Below are positions 43,082-51,622 of a stretch of 64,000 bases of DNA, one piece after another; the first letter of the stretch is position 1, and the number at the start of each line of letters is the position of its first letter. The stretch lies in the NCBI GenBank assembly GCA_034429275.1, contig DAOUFU010000053.1:55573-119572 (forward strand), in the 5' to 3' direction. Under the pieces are notes generated by a model, which did no database searches, was not told where the DNA came from, and saw only the letters and a program-made list of their open reading frames with translations. The translations under genes were made by a program, and so were the position numbers. This stretch comes from DAOUFU01 sp034429275. GTDB lineage: Bacteria > Chloroflexota > Anaerolineae > Aggregatilineales > Aggregatilineaceae.

Positions 43082-44305
43082 TCATCCAGGCCAGGACGGG
43101 GCCTGATCGAGCCATCGTACTACGGTCACAACCGCCTGCGCCGCGCGTTCTAATGTGGCCGGATCAAGGGTTTCCAGAGTATCCGTCTGTCGACGCCAGT
43201 TGGGAATCAACCCGGTCACCCGGTCATAGCCCATCAGCGCCACCGCCCGCAGATGATGATCGCTCAGTACCGCCAGCTCATCTACCGAAAGCATCGGCTT
43301 GCCCATCAAACCAAGATCGGGGCGGGCATCGGCCACTTCGGCCATAACCTTCACGGCATCTGGATGCGGGTGATAGTAGGCATAAGGGCTGATTCCGTGC
43401 CGGGTACCCCAACACAACTCCCCCTTGCCCACGCTGCTCACCACCACCCAAAGCGCATCCTTCCATTCCGCTCCATACTGTGCTGCCAGCCGTTCAGCAC
43501 CAGAGGCCACCGCCGTCGCTGCCCCGGTGAACACCAGAACCACTTCAGTCGATTCGAGCGGCGCTGCCTTCAAAACTTCGGCCAGGCCCAACAGCACTGC
43601 TACTCCCGACGCGTTGCTATTGGCCCCTTGCACAATCGGACCCTGTTCATCAATCACCGACAGCGCCGCGCCGCCAAACGTTGACAGACCGATTAACCCG
43701 CGCAGCGTGCGCCAGCGCTGATTGCGCCCGGAGAGCAGCGTCAACACGCCACCTGTCAGCGCCAACGCTGTGATCGCACCCAGCGTGCGCGGCAAAAAAC
43801 GAACGATGCGCTCATCAGCAGTCAGCCGATGGACGCCGGAATCCCGGTGCGCGACCAGCACAACACGTCGCCTGGGCGCTTTACGCGAGGGAATTCGCAC
43901 GATCACGTTTTCCGATTCTCCACGCGGCAGCCAGGTTTCCCATAACGCCGCCCGGTGAAGGAATGCATCGCGCGATAGCACGCTCAACCCGATCGAGAAC
44001 AAGCCGGAGATCAGTTTCCGCCGTGTGCCATGCCGCGCTTTGCGCTGAATACCGGCCAGCAGGCTGATCCCGGCGAGGGCGGCTAGCGGCGCAATTCGGT
44101 AACGGAGTCCGTCGATGCTGCGAAACGGCTGGTTGATGATTTCCCAAGCCGGGCCGATCTGCCGGATCACTCGGTGAATGTAGGCCGCTGCCTCACGCTC
44201 AGCCTGGCTGTTGGGGTGACGTGGACCAATAGCTACGCTCAGTCGGCGCACATGCTCTAGCAATGTTGCTGCCTGCAGGGCATCAGGAACCTTGAACGCG
44301 GTCAT
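43082..44305 (-). CDS. M28 aminopeptidase-like membrane protein with degenerate metal site
   Basis: 407 residues. The M28 domain is recognised from the VVLVAHRDSGVH segment (first His/Asp), QGANSNASGVAVLLGLAEVL, and EVVLVFTGAATAVASGAERL. In active M28 enzymes the second motif is GANDNASG, with the bridging Asp, and the third has two catalytic Glu. Here Asp is Ser and the Glu pair is replaced by Ala. Several hydrophobic segments interrupt the domain (LAALAGISLLAGI, LGAITALALTGGVLTLL). It is therefore probably a non-catalytic relative, or has a changed chemistry. It stands alone, convergent with the NrfD gene. Confidence 0.8.
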   Translation of the reverse strand: MTAFKVPDALQAATLLEHVRRLSVAIGPRHPNSQAEREAAAYIHRVIRQIGPAWEIINQPFRSIDGLRYRIAPLAALAGISLLAGIQRKARHGTRRKLISGLFSIGLSVLSRDAFLHRAALWETWLPRGESENVIVRIPSRKAPRRRVVLVAHRDSGVHRLTADERIVRFLPRTLGAITALALTGGVLTLLSGRNQRWRTLRGLIGLSTFGGAALSVIDEQGPIVQGANSNASGVAVLLGLAEVLKAAPLESTEVVLVFTGAATAVASGAERLAAQYGAEWKDALWVVVSSVGKGELCWGTRHGISPYAYYHPHPDAVKVMAEVADARPDLGLMGKPMLSVDELAVLSDHHLRAVALMGYDRVTGLIPNWRRQTDTLETLDPATLERAAQAVVTVVRWLDQAPSWPG

Positions 44306-44500
44306 GTGTCCTCTTCTTTACGCGACTCCGACACGCCCTCATCGACCCAATAGCGTCATAGTGCCAAGTATGCCGCATCTCTCCGAAAAAGGCACATCCC
44401 GGTTTGCTCTCCGCGGCGATGGCGTGGGAACTTTTCGATTACGGCCCACGTCTTTATGTCAGACAGGCAGTTGAACTGTGATAATCGTGGGAGGTTAACC

Positions 44501-46684
44501 ATGAAAAAACTGCTGACAGTTCTTGTGTTGCTGGTGATCATGATGAACGCTGCGGTTCCGGTGTGGGCCGCCTCGCAGAACGAGGTCACCCTGTTCCCGC
44601 TGTTGCAGCGCGCGGGAGACAATGTCGTGATCGAGCTGCACCGGGTCAATGTGGAAATTGATAACCAGGTCGCGATCACCCGGATCGAGCAGGTCTTCGC
44701 CAACGACAGCAGCCGCGTCGCCGAAGGAACTTACATCTTCCCGCTGCCCATTGGTGCGGCAGTGTCCAACCTGGTCATGTGGGTCGATGGTAAGCCCGTC
44801 GAAGCCAAAATCCTCGATGCAGACGAGGCCCGCGATATCTACGATGAGATTGTGAGGCGGATGCGCGACCCTGCCCTGCTCGAATACGTCGGCATGGGCG
44901 CGATTCAGGCCAGCGTCTTCCCCATTCAACCCTTCTCCGAAGTCAAGATCGAGATCGAATACAGCCAGCTGCTCCAGGTCGAAAACGGGCTGGTGCACTA
45001 TGAATATCCGTTGCGTACCGATCAGTTCACGCGCCGCCCGGTCGAATCGATGAGCATCAACGTCAGCGTGATCTCAAACGATCCGATCAGTACCATCTAT
45101 TCGCCCACGCACCGGATCGCCGTTTCACGCGATGGAGATTACCGCTTCCGCGCAGGCTATGAAGAATCCTACGTCCGCCCAGAAGACAGCTTCAGCCTGT
45201 TTTACGGCCTGATGAGTGATGAAATCAGCGTCAATCTGCTGACCTACCGCGAGAGCGCGCGTGAAGATGGCTTCTTCACCCTGATGATCACTCCGCCGTT
45301 TGAGATCGAGGAACGGCGCGCGATCCCAAAAGATGTGATTGTGGTGCTCGACCAGTCCGGCTCGATGCACGGCGAAAAATGGGAGCAGGCGCGCGAGGCT
45401 GTCAAATACGTGCTCGACAACCTGCACGAGCGCGACCGCTTCAACGTGATTGCCTTCAGCACCGGTTACCGCGTCTTTGCTAACGATCTGCTGCCTGCTT
45501 CGCAGGCGCGCGAAGCCCGGCGTTGGATCGAGGGCCTGGAAGCATTGGGCGGGACTGACATCAATCTGGCGCTCACCGAGGCGCTGAAGATGGCCGATCC
45601 CGATCGCGCGGCAGTGATCTTGTTCCTGACCGACGGGCTGGCCACCGAGGGCGTGGTCGATACCGATGAAATTCTCGACAACGTCCGGCGCATCGCGCCC
45701 GATAACGCTCGTATCTTCACCTTTGGCGTTGGCGACGACGTGGATACCTTCCTGCTCGACCAGCTTCACCAGTCCTTCCGCGGCGCAGGGAGTTATGTCC
45801 GCCCTCACGAGCGCATCGATGAAGAAGTGAGCGCACTCTATAACAAGATCAGCGCGCCCGTCCTGACCAACATTGAGCTGGATTTCGACGGCGTTATAGT
45901 CGAGGATATATATCCCTCCGCGCCACTACCCGACTTGTTCGCCGGGAGCCAGCTAATCGTGGTCGGTCGCTACCGCGACTCCGGTCGTGCAACCATCACG
46001 CTCGGTGGCGAACTCGATGGAAAGTGGCAGGAATTCCGCTATCGCGTGGAATTCTCGGAATACGCCGGGGGACAAAAGTTTATCCCGCGCCTGTGGGCCA
46101 CGCGTAAGATCGGTGCGCTGCTCAATGCCATCCGGCTACACGGCGAAGACCCAGAGCTGGTGGATAGCATTGTCCGGCTGAGCATCCGCTATGGCATCAT
46201 TACGCCCTACACCTCGTTCCTGATCACCGAGGACGACATCTTCACCCAGACCGGGCGTGAAGAAGCCCAGGGCTTGTTCCAGGCTGAGACAGGCCAGGCA
46301 TTCGGGGCGGTTTCCGGTGAGGGTGCCGTGCAGGCTGCAGAGTCCATGGCCGACATGGCCGGTGCCAACGCGCCCATGATGGCGCCCACGATGATGCCAC
46401 GCACGGATGCGGAAAAAGATCAGAACAGCATGAGCGCGCCGGGTGCCGCCTCCAACGAACAGGTCATGCGCTATGTCGGGGATCGCACCTTCGTCTGGCG
46501 CAACGAAACCTGGATCGATACGCTCTATGATGCCGATACCATGCGGCCCGAAGTCATTGTCTTCCTGAGTGATGAATATTTCGAGCTGCTTGATCTCGAC
46601 CCGCAAATCGGCGAGTTCCTGGCCCTGGGCGAGCACGTGCTGTTCGTCTGGGAAGGTCAGGCATACGAAGTCGTGCCCGAATAG
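44501..46684 (+). CDS. Secreted VIT and von Willebrand factor A domain protein
   Basis: 727 residues from ATG at 44501, with GGGAGG upstream and a signal peptide (KLLTVLVLLVIMMNAAVPVWA). A VIT (inter-alpha-trypsin type) domain covers about residues 40-170 (VAITRIEQVFANDSS, EGTYIFPLPIGAAVSNLVMW, ARDIYDEIVRRMRDPALLEY). A VWA domain at about 280-450 keeps the metal-ion site DQSGSMHG, with the later Thr in GGTDINLAL and Asp in FLTDGLATEG. The C-terminal third is unassigned, with a Met/Ala/Pro-rich stretch around 610-650. The domain pair usually mediates extracellular adhesion or assembly. A clear terminator follows. Confidence 0.92.
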   Translation: MKKLLTVLVLLVIMMNAAVPVWAASQNEVTLFPLLQRAGDNVVIELHRVNVEIDNQVAITRIEQVFANDSSRVAEGTYIFPLPIGAAVSNLVMWVDGKPVEAKILDADEARDIYDEIVRRMRDPALLEYVGMGAIQASVFPIQPFSEVKIEIEYSQLLQVENGLVHYEYPLRTDQFTRRPVESMSINVSVISNDPISTIYSPTHRIAVSRDGDYRFRAGYEESYVRPEDSFSLFYGLMSDEISVNLLTYRESAREDGFFTLMITPPFEIEERRAIPKDVIVVLDQSGSMHGEKWEQAREAVKYVLDNLHERDRFNVIAFSTGYRVFANDLLPASQAREARRWIEGLEALGGTDINLALTEALKMADPDRAAVILFLTDGLATEGVVDTDEILDNVRRIAPDNARIFTFGVGDDVDTFLLDQLHQSFRGAGSYVRPHERIDEEVSALYNKISAPVLTNIELDFDGVIVEDIYPSAPLPDLFAGSQLIVVGRYRDSGRATITLGGELDGKWQEFRYRVEFSEYAGGQKFIPRLWATRKIGALLNAIRLHGEDPELVDSIVRLSIRYGIITPYTSFLITEDDIFTQTGREEAQGLFQAETGQAFGAVSGEGAVQAAESMADMAGANAPMMAPTMMPRTDAEKDQNSMSAPGAASNEQVMRYVGDRTFVWRNETWIDTLYDADTMRPEVIVFLSDEYFELLDLDPQIGEFLALGEHVLFVWEGQAYEVVPE

Positions 46685-46716
46685 CGCCAGGCATTGGCAT
46701 TCCGGCGATGTGTTCT

Positions 46717-46750
46717 GGGTGGTGGATCGCAGAGGGTCCACCACCCTTTT
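46717..46750 (+). terminator. Rho-independent terminator
   Basis: Perfect 10-bp stem (46717-46726 with 46737-46746) followed by TTTT; it ends the VIT/VWA gene. Confidence 0.75.
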
Positions 46751-46919
46751 CTGCACCTGCGCGTATGCCGTCTGGCATTCCGCAACCTGCCAAACGGAGC
46801 TTGTGAGCCTTATCCGGAGAGTTACAATAAAAGATGTAGGCGGGATGCGCAGCCGAGATCATCTCGCCCGGACCTATAACTTCTCTTTTTGCGTTCTTCG
46901 TTGGAAAAGGACTTTGGGA

Positions 46920-47846
46920 ATGCTCCGCACGATACTTCTCTACCTCTCAGAGGCACAGTGGGCCAAGAACCTCGTACAAGGAATCGGACCGATCCGGCGT
47001 ACTGCGCATCGCTTTGTGGCGGGCGATACCCTGGCGGAAGCAATCGAAGTATGCCGCCGGTTGAACGACAATGGCTTAGTAGTGACTCTTGATCACCTGG
47101 GTGAAAGTGTACACGACGAAGCAGGTGCGCAGGCTGCTGTAGAGGCGTATCTGGCGATGCTTGACGCCATAGCAACACATGGTGTCCGGGCAACAGCCTC
47201 GCTCAAATTAACCCAGCTTGGCCTCGACATCCGCGAAGACCTGTGTATTGCCAATCTGCGGCGCATTCTGACCAGGGCGCGCGAGACTGGCAACCATGTC
47301 ACGATCGATATGGAGAGCACAGCGCATACCGATGCCACGCTGCGCATTTTCCGCCTGCTCAGGCAAGAATTCAACAATCTTGGCACGGTGATCCAGGCGT
47401 ATCTCTACCGAAGCGCAGATGACATGCGAGCCTTGGCCGCCGAAGGTGCATTCGTGCGGCTATGCAAGGGTGCATACAAAGAACCGGCTGATCGCGCGTT
47501 CCCCGATAAATCGGACGTGGATGCCAATTACGTCGCCCTGATCGAACAGTTCCTGACGCCCGAAGCCATCGCAAAGGGGGCGTTTTTGGGCATCGCCACT
47601 CACGATGAAGCAATGATCCAGGCGGCCATTCAGTATGTCCGTGCAAACCAGATTCCCCAAAATCACTTTGAGTTTCAGATGCTCTACGGCATCCGACCCC
47701 GGCTGCAGCAGCAACTCCGCGATGAGGGTTATACCGTGCGCATCTATCTCGGCTATGGCACGGAGTGGTATCCGTTCTTCATGCGCCGGCTGGCCGAACG
47801 ACCGGCCAATTTGTGGTTCGTCTTGAGCAACCTTTTCCGCCGTTGA
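46920..47846 (+). CDS. Proline dehydrogenase (monofunctional)
   Basis: 308 residues from ATG at 46920, with AAAAGGA upstream; the long upstream frame overlaps the VIT/VWA gene and is rejected. It oxidises proline to pyrroline-5-carboxylate with FAD. The barrel motifs are visible: GLVVTLDHLGESV, VTIDMESTAHTDATL, VIQAYLYRSADDM, VRLCKGAYKEP, GIATHDEAMI and FEFQMLYGIR. The length matches the short stand-alone enzymes of Thermus, Deinococcus and Chloroflexota. The pyrroline-5-carboxylate dehydrogenase gene is not adjacent. Confidence 0.94.
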   Translation: MLRTILLYLSEAQWAKNLVQGIGPIRRTAHRFVAGDTLAEAIEVCRRLNDNGLVVTLDHLGESVHDEAGAQAAVEAYLAMLDAIATHGVRATASLKLTQLGLDIREDLCIANLRRILTRARETGNHVTIDMESTAHTDATLRIFRLLRQEFNNLGTVIQAYLYRSADDMRALAAEGAFVRLCKGAYKEPADRAFPDKSDVDANYVALIEQFLTPEAIAKGAFLGIATHDEAMIQAAIQYVRANQIPQNHFEFQMLYGIRPRLQQQLRDEGYTVRIYLGYGTEWYPFFMRRLAERPANLWFVLSNLFRR

Positions 47847-47973
47847 CGTTTGACCTCCACCTGCCCCGGCGCACCAAGTGTCGCAAGTACGCGCAATTCG
47901 TTGACGCCGGGCAGGTTGTTGTTTATCATCGGCCCGAATTTGCCCGTGTTGCAGCTGATGAGGGTTTTCTACC

Positions 47974-48543
47974 GTGCCGTTCCAAATTGAAAGCGTTCAC
48001 CTCGGCGAAATCAAGGTCATTGTGCCAGATGTCTTCGGTGACCACCGCGGCTTTTTTATGGAGTCCTACCGCAAGGACTCGTTCACCGACCTGGGCATTC
48101 CCTATGAGTTTGTGCAGGACAATCATTCGCGCTCGCTGAAGGGCGTCGTCCGGGGGCTGCATTTTCAGTGGGAACCGGCGATGGCCAAGCTCATGAGCGT
48201 TACGGTGGGAGCGGTCTTCCTGGTGGCCGTCGATATCCGGCTGGGTTCGCCCACGCTCGGCCAGTGGTTCGGCCTGGAGGTGTCCGCCGAGAACAAGCGT
48301 CAGGTCTTCGCGCCGCCTGGTTTCGCGCGGGGATTTTGCGTGCTCTCCGAAGTCGCCGAGCTTCAATACAAGTGCACCGCCATCTACAACCCACCCTGTG
48401 AGGGAAGCATTCGGTGGAACGACCCACAAATCGGCATCAATTGGCCTGTGACCGAGCCTACTTTGTCCAAAAAAGACGCCGAAGCACCACTGCTTGCGGA
48501 TTGGCTGAAAACCGACGCCGCTCGCGCGCTGGCCTATCGTTGA
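47974..48543 (+). CDS. rmlC: dTDP-4-dehydrorhamnose 3,5-epimerase
   Basis: 189 residues from GTG at 47974, with GAGGG upstream. It is a cupin enzyme of dTDP-L-rhamnose synthesis. Family motifs are DVFGDHRGFFMESYRKDSF, the catalytic His in GVVRGLHFQ, VFAPPGFARGFCVLSEVAE, and IRWNDPQIGINWP. The other rml genes (A, B, D) are absent from the window. It is followed after 16 bp by an aldo/keto reductase. Confidence 0.94.
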   Translation: MPFQIESVHLGEIKVIVPDVFGDHRGFFMESYRKDSFTDLGIPYEFVQDNHSRSLKGVVRGLHFQWEPAMAKLMSVTVGAVFLVAVDIRLGSPTLGQWFGLEVSAENKRQVFAPPGFARGFCVLSEVAELQYKCTAIYNPPCEGSIRWNDPQIGINWPVTEPTLSKKDAEAPLLADWLKTDAARALAYR

Positions 48544-48559
48544 CGCCGCGGAGGATGTC

Positions 48560-49678
48560 ATGACTCTGCCAGGACGTGCCACTCCCGATGGCACCGCTGC
48601 CTATGCAGCGCGCTTCGAAAATCGTCTCTCTGCTCACCATTTTCGTTCAACCGTCGATGGGCACCAGATCGCATCGATCGGGTTGGGGACGTATCCGGGC
48701 GAAGCTGACGACTCCACCGACGCCAGCTATCAGGCCGTCGTCGAGCAGATGATCGCGCTGGGCTGCAACCACATCGATACGGCGATCAATGCCCGTTATC
48801 AGCGCAGCGAACGCGCCATTGGCCGGGCGCTCGCCAACCTGGTGGCTCGTGGCGACATCCAGCGCGAGATGATCATTATCGCCACCAAGGGCGGCTTTGT
48901 GCCCTTCGATGGCGAACGCCCCTCCGATCCACGTCACTGGGTCTACGAGCGTTATATCGCTTCGGGTATGGCACACGCCAACGATTTCGCCGCCAGCTAC
49001 CAACACTGCCTCGCGCCCGACTTTCTAGACGCTATGATCGCACTCAGCCGGCAGAATCTGGGTGTGGATACTATCGATATCTACTACCTGCACACGCCCG
49101 AAACCCAACAGATCAGCAATACACATGCCACCTTCCGGCACCGGATGCTTGATGCCTTCGAGACCCTCGAAGACGCTGTCTTGCGTGGGCACATTGGCGC
49201 ATACGGGGTTTCGACCTGGACGGCGTTCCGTACCCCACCGACCGCGCCCGATTATCTTTCGCTCACCGAACTGGTCGGATTAGCCTATGAGGTTGCAGGG
49301 GACGAAAATCATTTCCGTTACGTGCAGATGCCCTACAACCTGGTGATGACCGAGGCTTTCGCGCTGGAAAATCAGCAGTTTGGCGAACAGTTCTCTAGCG
49401 CTATTGAGACCGCGGATTCGCTGGGACTGACGGTGACGGTCAGCGCCACGCTCAAACAGGGCACGCTGGCCAGTCCGTTTATGGCCGATCTAAGCGAGTA
49501 CTTCCCCGGCACAAGCACCGATGCTCAGCGTGCCATCCAGTTCGCCCGCTCCACGCCAGGTGTGACCAGCGCCCTCGTCGGGATGAGCCGTATCGAACAC
49601 CTGAACGAAAACCTGGCAATCGCCGCACTGGACCCGGTTGATCCCGATATCATTCGCCAGATGTTTTCCCGCGATTGA
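48560..49678 (+). CDS. Aldo/keto reductase
   Basis: 372 residues, longer than the usual 310-330 because of an N-terminal addition of about 30 and an insertion near residues 125-150. It is an NADPH-dependent reductase of the AKR barrel type: IGLGTYPGEA, NHIDTAINARYQRSERAIG (with the Asp and Tyr), IATKGGF (Lys), DIYYLHTPE (His), and IGAYGVSTWT. C-terminal TSALVGMSRIEHLNENLA is the usual cofactor-binding end. It directly follows rmlC, but a role in sugar synthesis is only suggested by position. Confidence 0.9.
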   Translation: MTLPGRATPDGTAAYAARFENRLSAHHFRSTVDGHQIASIGLGTYPGEADDSTDASYQAVVEQMIALGCNHIDTAINARYQRSERAIGRALANLVARGDIQREMIIIATKGGFVPFDGERPSDPRHWVYERYIASGMAHANDFAASYQHCLAPDFLDAMIALSRQNLGVDTIDIYYLHTPETQQISNTHATFRHRMLDAFETLEDAVLRGHIGAYGVSTWTAFRTPPTAPDYLSLTELVGLAYEVAGDENHFRYVQMPYNLVMTEAFALENQQFGEQFSSAIETADSLGLTVTVSATLKQGTLASPFMADLSEYFPGTSTDAQRAIQFARSTPGVTSALVGMSRIEHLNENLAIAALDPVDPDIIRQMFSRD

Positions 49679-49697
49679 TCTGGCCCAGAATGCAAAA

Positions 49698-49728
49698 CCA
49701 GGGCGGGTCGTTCAGTGACCCGCCCTGG
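49698..49728. terminator. Bidirectional hairpin between convergent genes
   Basis: Perfect 12-bp GC-rich inverted repeat (49698-49709 and 49717-49728), loop 7 nt, between the aldo/keto reductase and the DHOD-like gene. Confidence 0.7.
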
Positions 49729-49757
49729 CTCTGAATCGCAGGTGTGATCTGACTCGC

Positions 49758-50747
49758 CTATTCCTGCTGCATCAGCAGTTTCATATATTGAGCGCGCTCG
49801 AAGCCGAACACATCACTCACATTCTGCTGGCTGAGCTTACCCCTGAAATCGGCCAGTGAATCATAGCCCTTCTCGCTCATCCAGCTCTGGAGTTCCATCA
49901 GCATGGTGGAGATGTAGGGCAGCCCGTTCTGTAGCAGCGCCGCCGCAGTCTGCACCACCGACGCGCCCGCCAGCAGAGCTTTCACCACGTCGCGTCCAGA
50001 GTGCACACCGGTATTGAGCGCCAGGTCCATCCCGGTGCGCCCATAGAGCAGCGCCACCCATCGCAGCGGGACTTTGATCTCGGCGGGAGTGCTGTACGTC
50101 ATATCGTTCACCAGACGCTCAGCGTCCACATCGATGTCGGGCTGCAAGAAGCGGTTGAACAGAATGACAGCCTTCGCCCCACGCTTTTCGATTTCCTTCA
50201 CCACGTGGGGGGTCGAGGTGTAATAGGGACTGAGCTTGACCGCTACCGGGATCGGGACTTCGTTGCATACGGCTTCGACGATATCAAACAACCGCTGCTC
50301 CAGTTCGGTTCCAGGCACCGCTGGATCAGCCGCAACGACATAGTAGTTAATTTCGAGGCCGGCCACCCCGGTCTCGGCCAGTTGCCTGGCGTAGCTGGTC
50401 CACGAGCCAGGCGAGACGGCGTTGAGACTGGCAAAGATCGGAATCTGCACCGCGCGCCGGGTCTTTTCCACCCACATCAGGTGTTCACGCGGTCCACCCG
50501 ACTCCATCGGTGGGTAAAAACTCGACTGGATTTCGGGCGAAATATATGCTGCCCGCTCCATAAAATCCTGCATGGTCATTTGGTCGTGTTGAATCTGTTC
50601 TTCAAACAACGAGCGAATTACCAGCCCGCCCGCGCCAATCTGTTCCGCCTTCTTCACCTTGTCAACGTGATTGGAGATCGAGCTGGCGGCCACGATCACC
50701 GGGTTTTTCAGTTGGACACCCATGTAGGTAGTCGAGAGATCAGTCAT
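49758..50747 (-). CDS. Dihydroorotate dehydrogenase-like flavoprotein
   Basis: 329 residues from ATG at 50747, with GGGAG upstream; the frame to 50780 is a spurious extension. It is an FMN barrel of the DHOD class I type: TTYMGVQLKNPVIVAASSIS at the N-terminus, GVAGLEINYYVVAADP, IPVAVKLSPYYTS with the catalytic Lys, and GAKAVILFNRFLQPDIDV. The C-terminal phosphate-binding region includes TGVHSGRDVVKALLAGASV. The active-site Cys or Ser loop of true DHODs is not clear, so a different dehydrogenase reaction is possible. No pyr genes are adjacent. Confidence 0.85.
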   Translation of the reverse strand: MTDLSTTYMGVQLKNPVIVAASSISNHVDKVKKAEQIGAGGLVIRSLFEEQIQHDQMTMQDFMERAAYISPEIQSSFYPPMESGGPREHLMWVEKTRRAVQIPIFASLNAVSPGSWTSYARQLAETGVAGLEINYYVVAADPAVPGTELEQRLFDIVEAVCNEVPIPVAVKLSPYYTSTPHVVKEIEKRGAKAVILFNRFLQPDIDVDAERLVNDMTYSTPAEIKVPLRWVALLYGRTGMDLALNTGVHSGRDVVKALLAGASVVQTAAALLQNGLPYISTMLMELQSWMSEKGYDSLADFRGKLSQQNVSDVFGFERAQYMKLLMQQE

Positions 50748-50913
50748 GGTCGCTCCCTTAATAAGCTTCATTCCATGCAAGGCAATGTTACTATAACCCG
50801 CTTATCCGCGCCTTAGCAGTGACAAAAACTAGATGTCCCGGTGACGTTAGGCACGAGTCCCATCCGCATCCCCCATCTGTCCGATGAAAATGGGCAGAGT
50901 GTCACCGGGTAGT

Positions 50914-50979
50914 TTGACAAACGCCGATTGGTTTATTATACTCTTCAGCAATGGACACCCCCTCCCCCTATGGGGCGGG
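50914..50979 (+). promoter_or_regulatory. csoR-copZ-copA promoter with CsoR-type operator
   Basis: TTGACA (50914-50919), 17-bp spacer, TATACT (50937-50942) is a near-consensus housekeeping promoter. Just downstream, at 50964-50975, CCCCCTATGGGG forms the C-run/G-run pseudo-palindrome typical of CsoR operators, placed to block transcription just after the start site. The regulator gene begins at 51003. Confidence 0.75.
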
Positions 50980-51002
50980 CCGGAGCGCAGGCAGGATTAC
51001 CT

Positions 51003-51287
51003 ATGAACGAACAGGCTCGCATAGATGCCATCCACCGGCTGAAAAGCATCGCCGGGCACGTCAACGGTATCATTCGAATGCTGGAAGAGGACCGGTACTG
51101 CATCGACGTGATCAAACAAGTGCAGGCCATCCAGAACGCGCTGGACCGTGTGAGCGAAGGAATTCTGGACTCCCACTTGCGCTCGTGTGTTACCAGCGTC
51201 ATGCAAGAGGGTGATATGGCAGAACGCGAGCGCGTGATGAGCGAAATCGCCGAAGTCTTCCGCCATACGCATACCAGCCGGGGCTGA
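51003..51287 (+). CDS. csoR: Copper-sensing repressor, CsoR family
   Basis: 94 residues from ATG at 51003, with AGGA upstream. It is an all-helical repressor that leaves DNA on Cu(I) binding. The Cu ligand set is complete: Cys in EEDRYCIDVIKQ, and His and Cys in ILDSHLRSCV, the Cys-His-Cys pattern. The N-terminus has AIHRLKSIAGHVNGIIRML, standard for the family. It precedes copZ and copA, and its promoter carries a CsoR-type operator, so it autoregulates the copper operon. Confidence 0.93.
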   Translation: MNEQARIDAIHRLKSIAGHVNGIIRMLEEDRYCIDVIKQVQAIQNALDRVSEGILDSHLRSCVTSVMQEGDMAERERVMSEIAEVFRHTHTSRG

Positions 51288-51340
51288 TGCCCCTACCCGA
51301 TCATCTACCTATCGTCTGGTTCATCAACATGGAGACTCCA

Positions 51341-51550
51341 ATGCAGACCAAAACCTTCACCGTTCCGAATATCTCGTGTGGTCACTGCGTGATGGCCATT
51401 CAGAACGAAGTGCGCGACCTGGCGGGTGTGAGCCGGGTCCAGGCCGACAAAGATACGCGTGTGGTCACTGTGGAATGGGACGCCCCCGCCACCTGGGAAC
51501 AAATCAAGGCCGCCCTGACCGCCATCAATTACCCACCCGCCGAAAGCTGA
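51341..51550 (+). CDS. copZ: CopZ-like copper chaperone (HMA domain)
   Basis: 69 residues from ATG at 51341, with GGAGA upstream. The single heavy-metal-associated domain has VPNISCGHCVMAIQNEV, where the CxxC binds Cu(I), and the usual GVSRVQADKDTRVVTV strand. It lies between csoR and the Cu ATPase and would deliver copper to it. The frame starting at 51287 overlaps csoR and is rejected. Confidence 0.92.
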   Translation: MQTKTFTVPNISCGHCVMAIQNEVRDLAGVSRVQADKDTRVVTVEWDAPATWEQIKAALTAINYPPAES

Positions 51551-51586
51551 TCCCGGCCCACCAACCGCCGGAGAAAAAGGCTTCTC

Positions 51587-51595
51587 ATGACTTAA
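51587..51595 (+). other. Premature TAA at codon 3 of the copA open frame
   Basis: ATG ACT TAA at 51587-51595 is in frame with copA and has AAGG at proper distance. The next codons (AAT ACG CTG TCA CTG CCG GTC ACC GGC) encode the missing first strand of the ATPase's HMA domain. The likely ancestral codon is GAA, so one base change or a sequence error would explain it. Confidence 0.65.
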
Positions 51596-51622
51596 AATAC
51601 GCTGTCACTGCCGGTCACCGGC

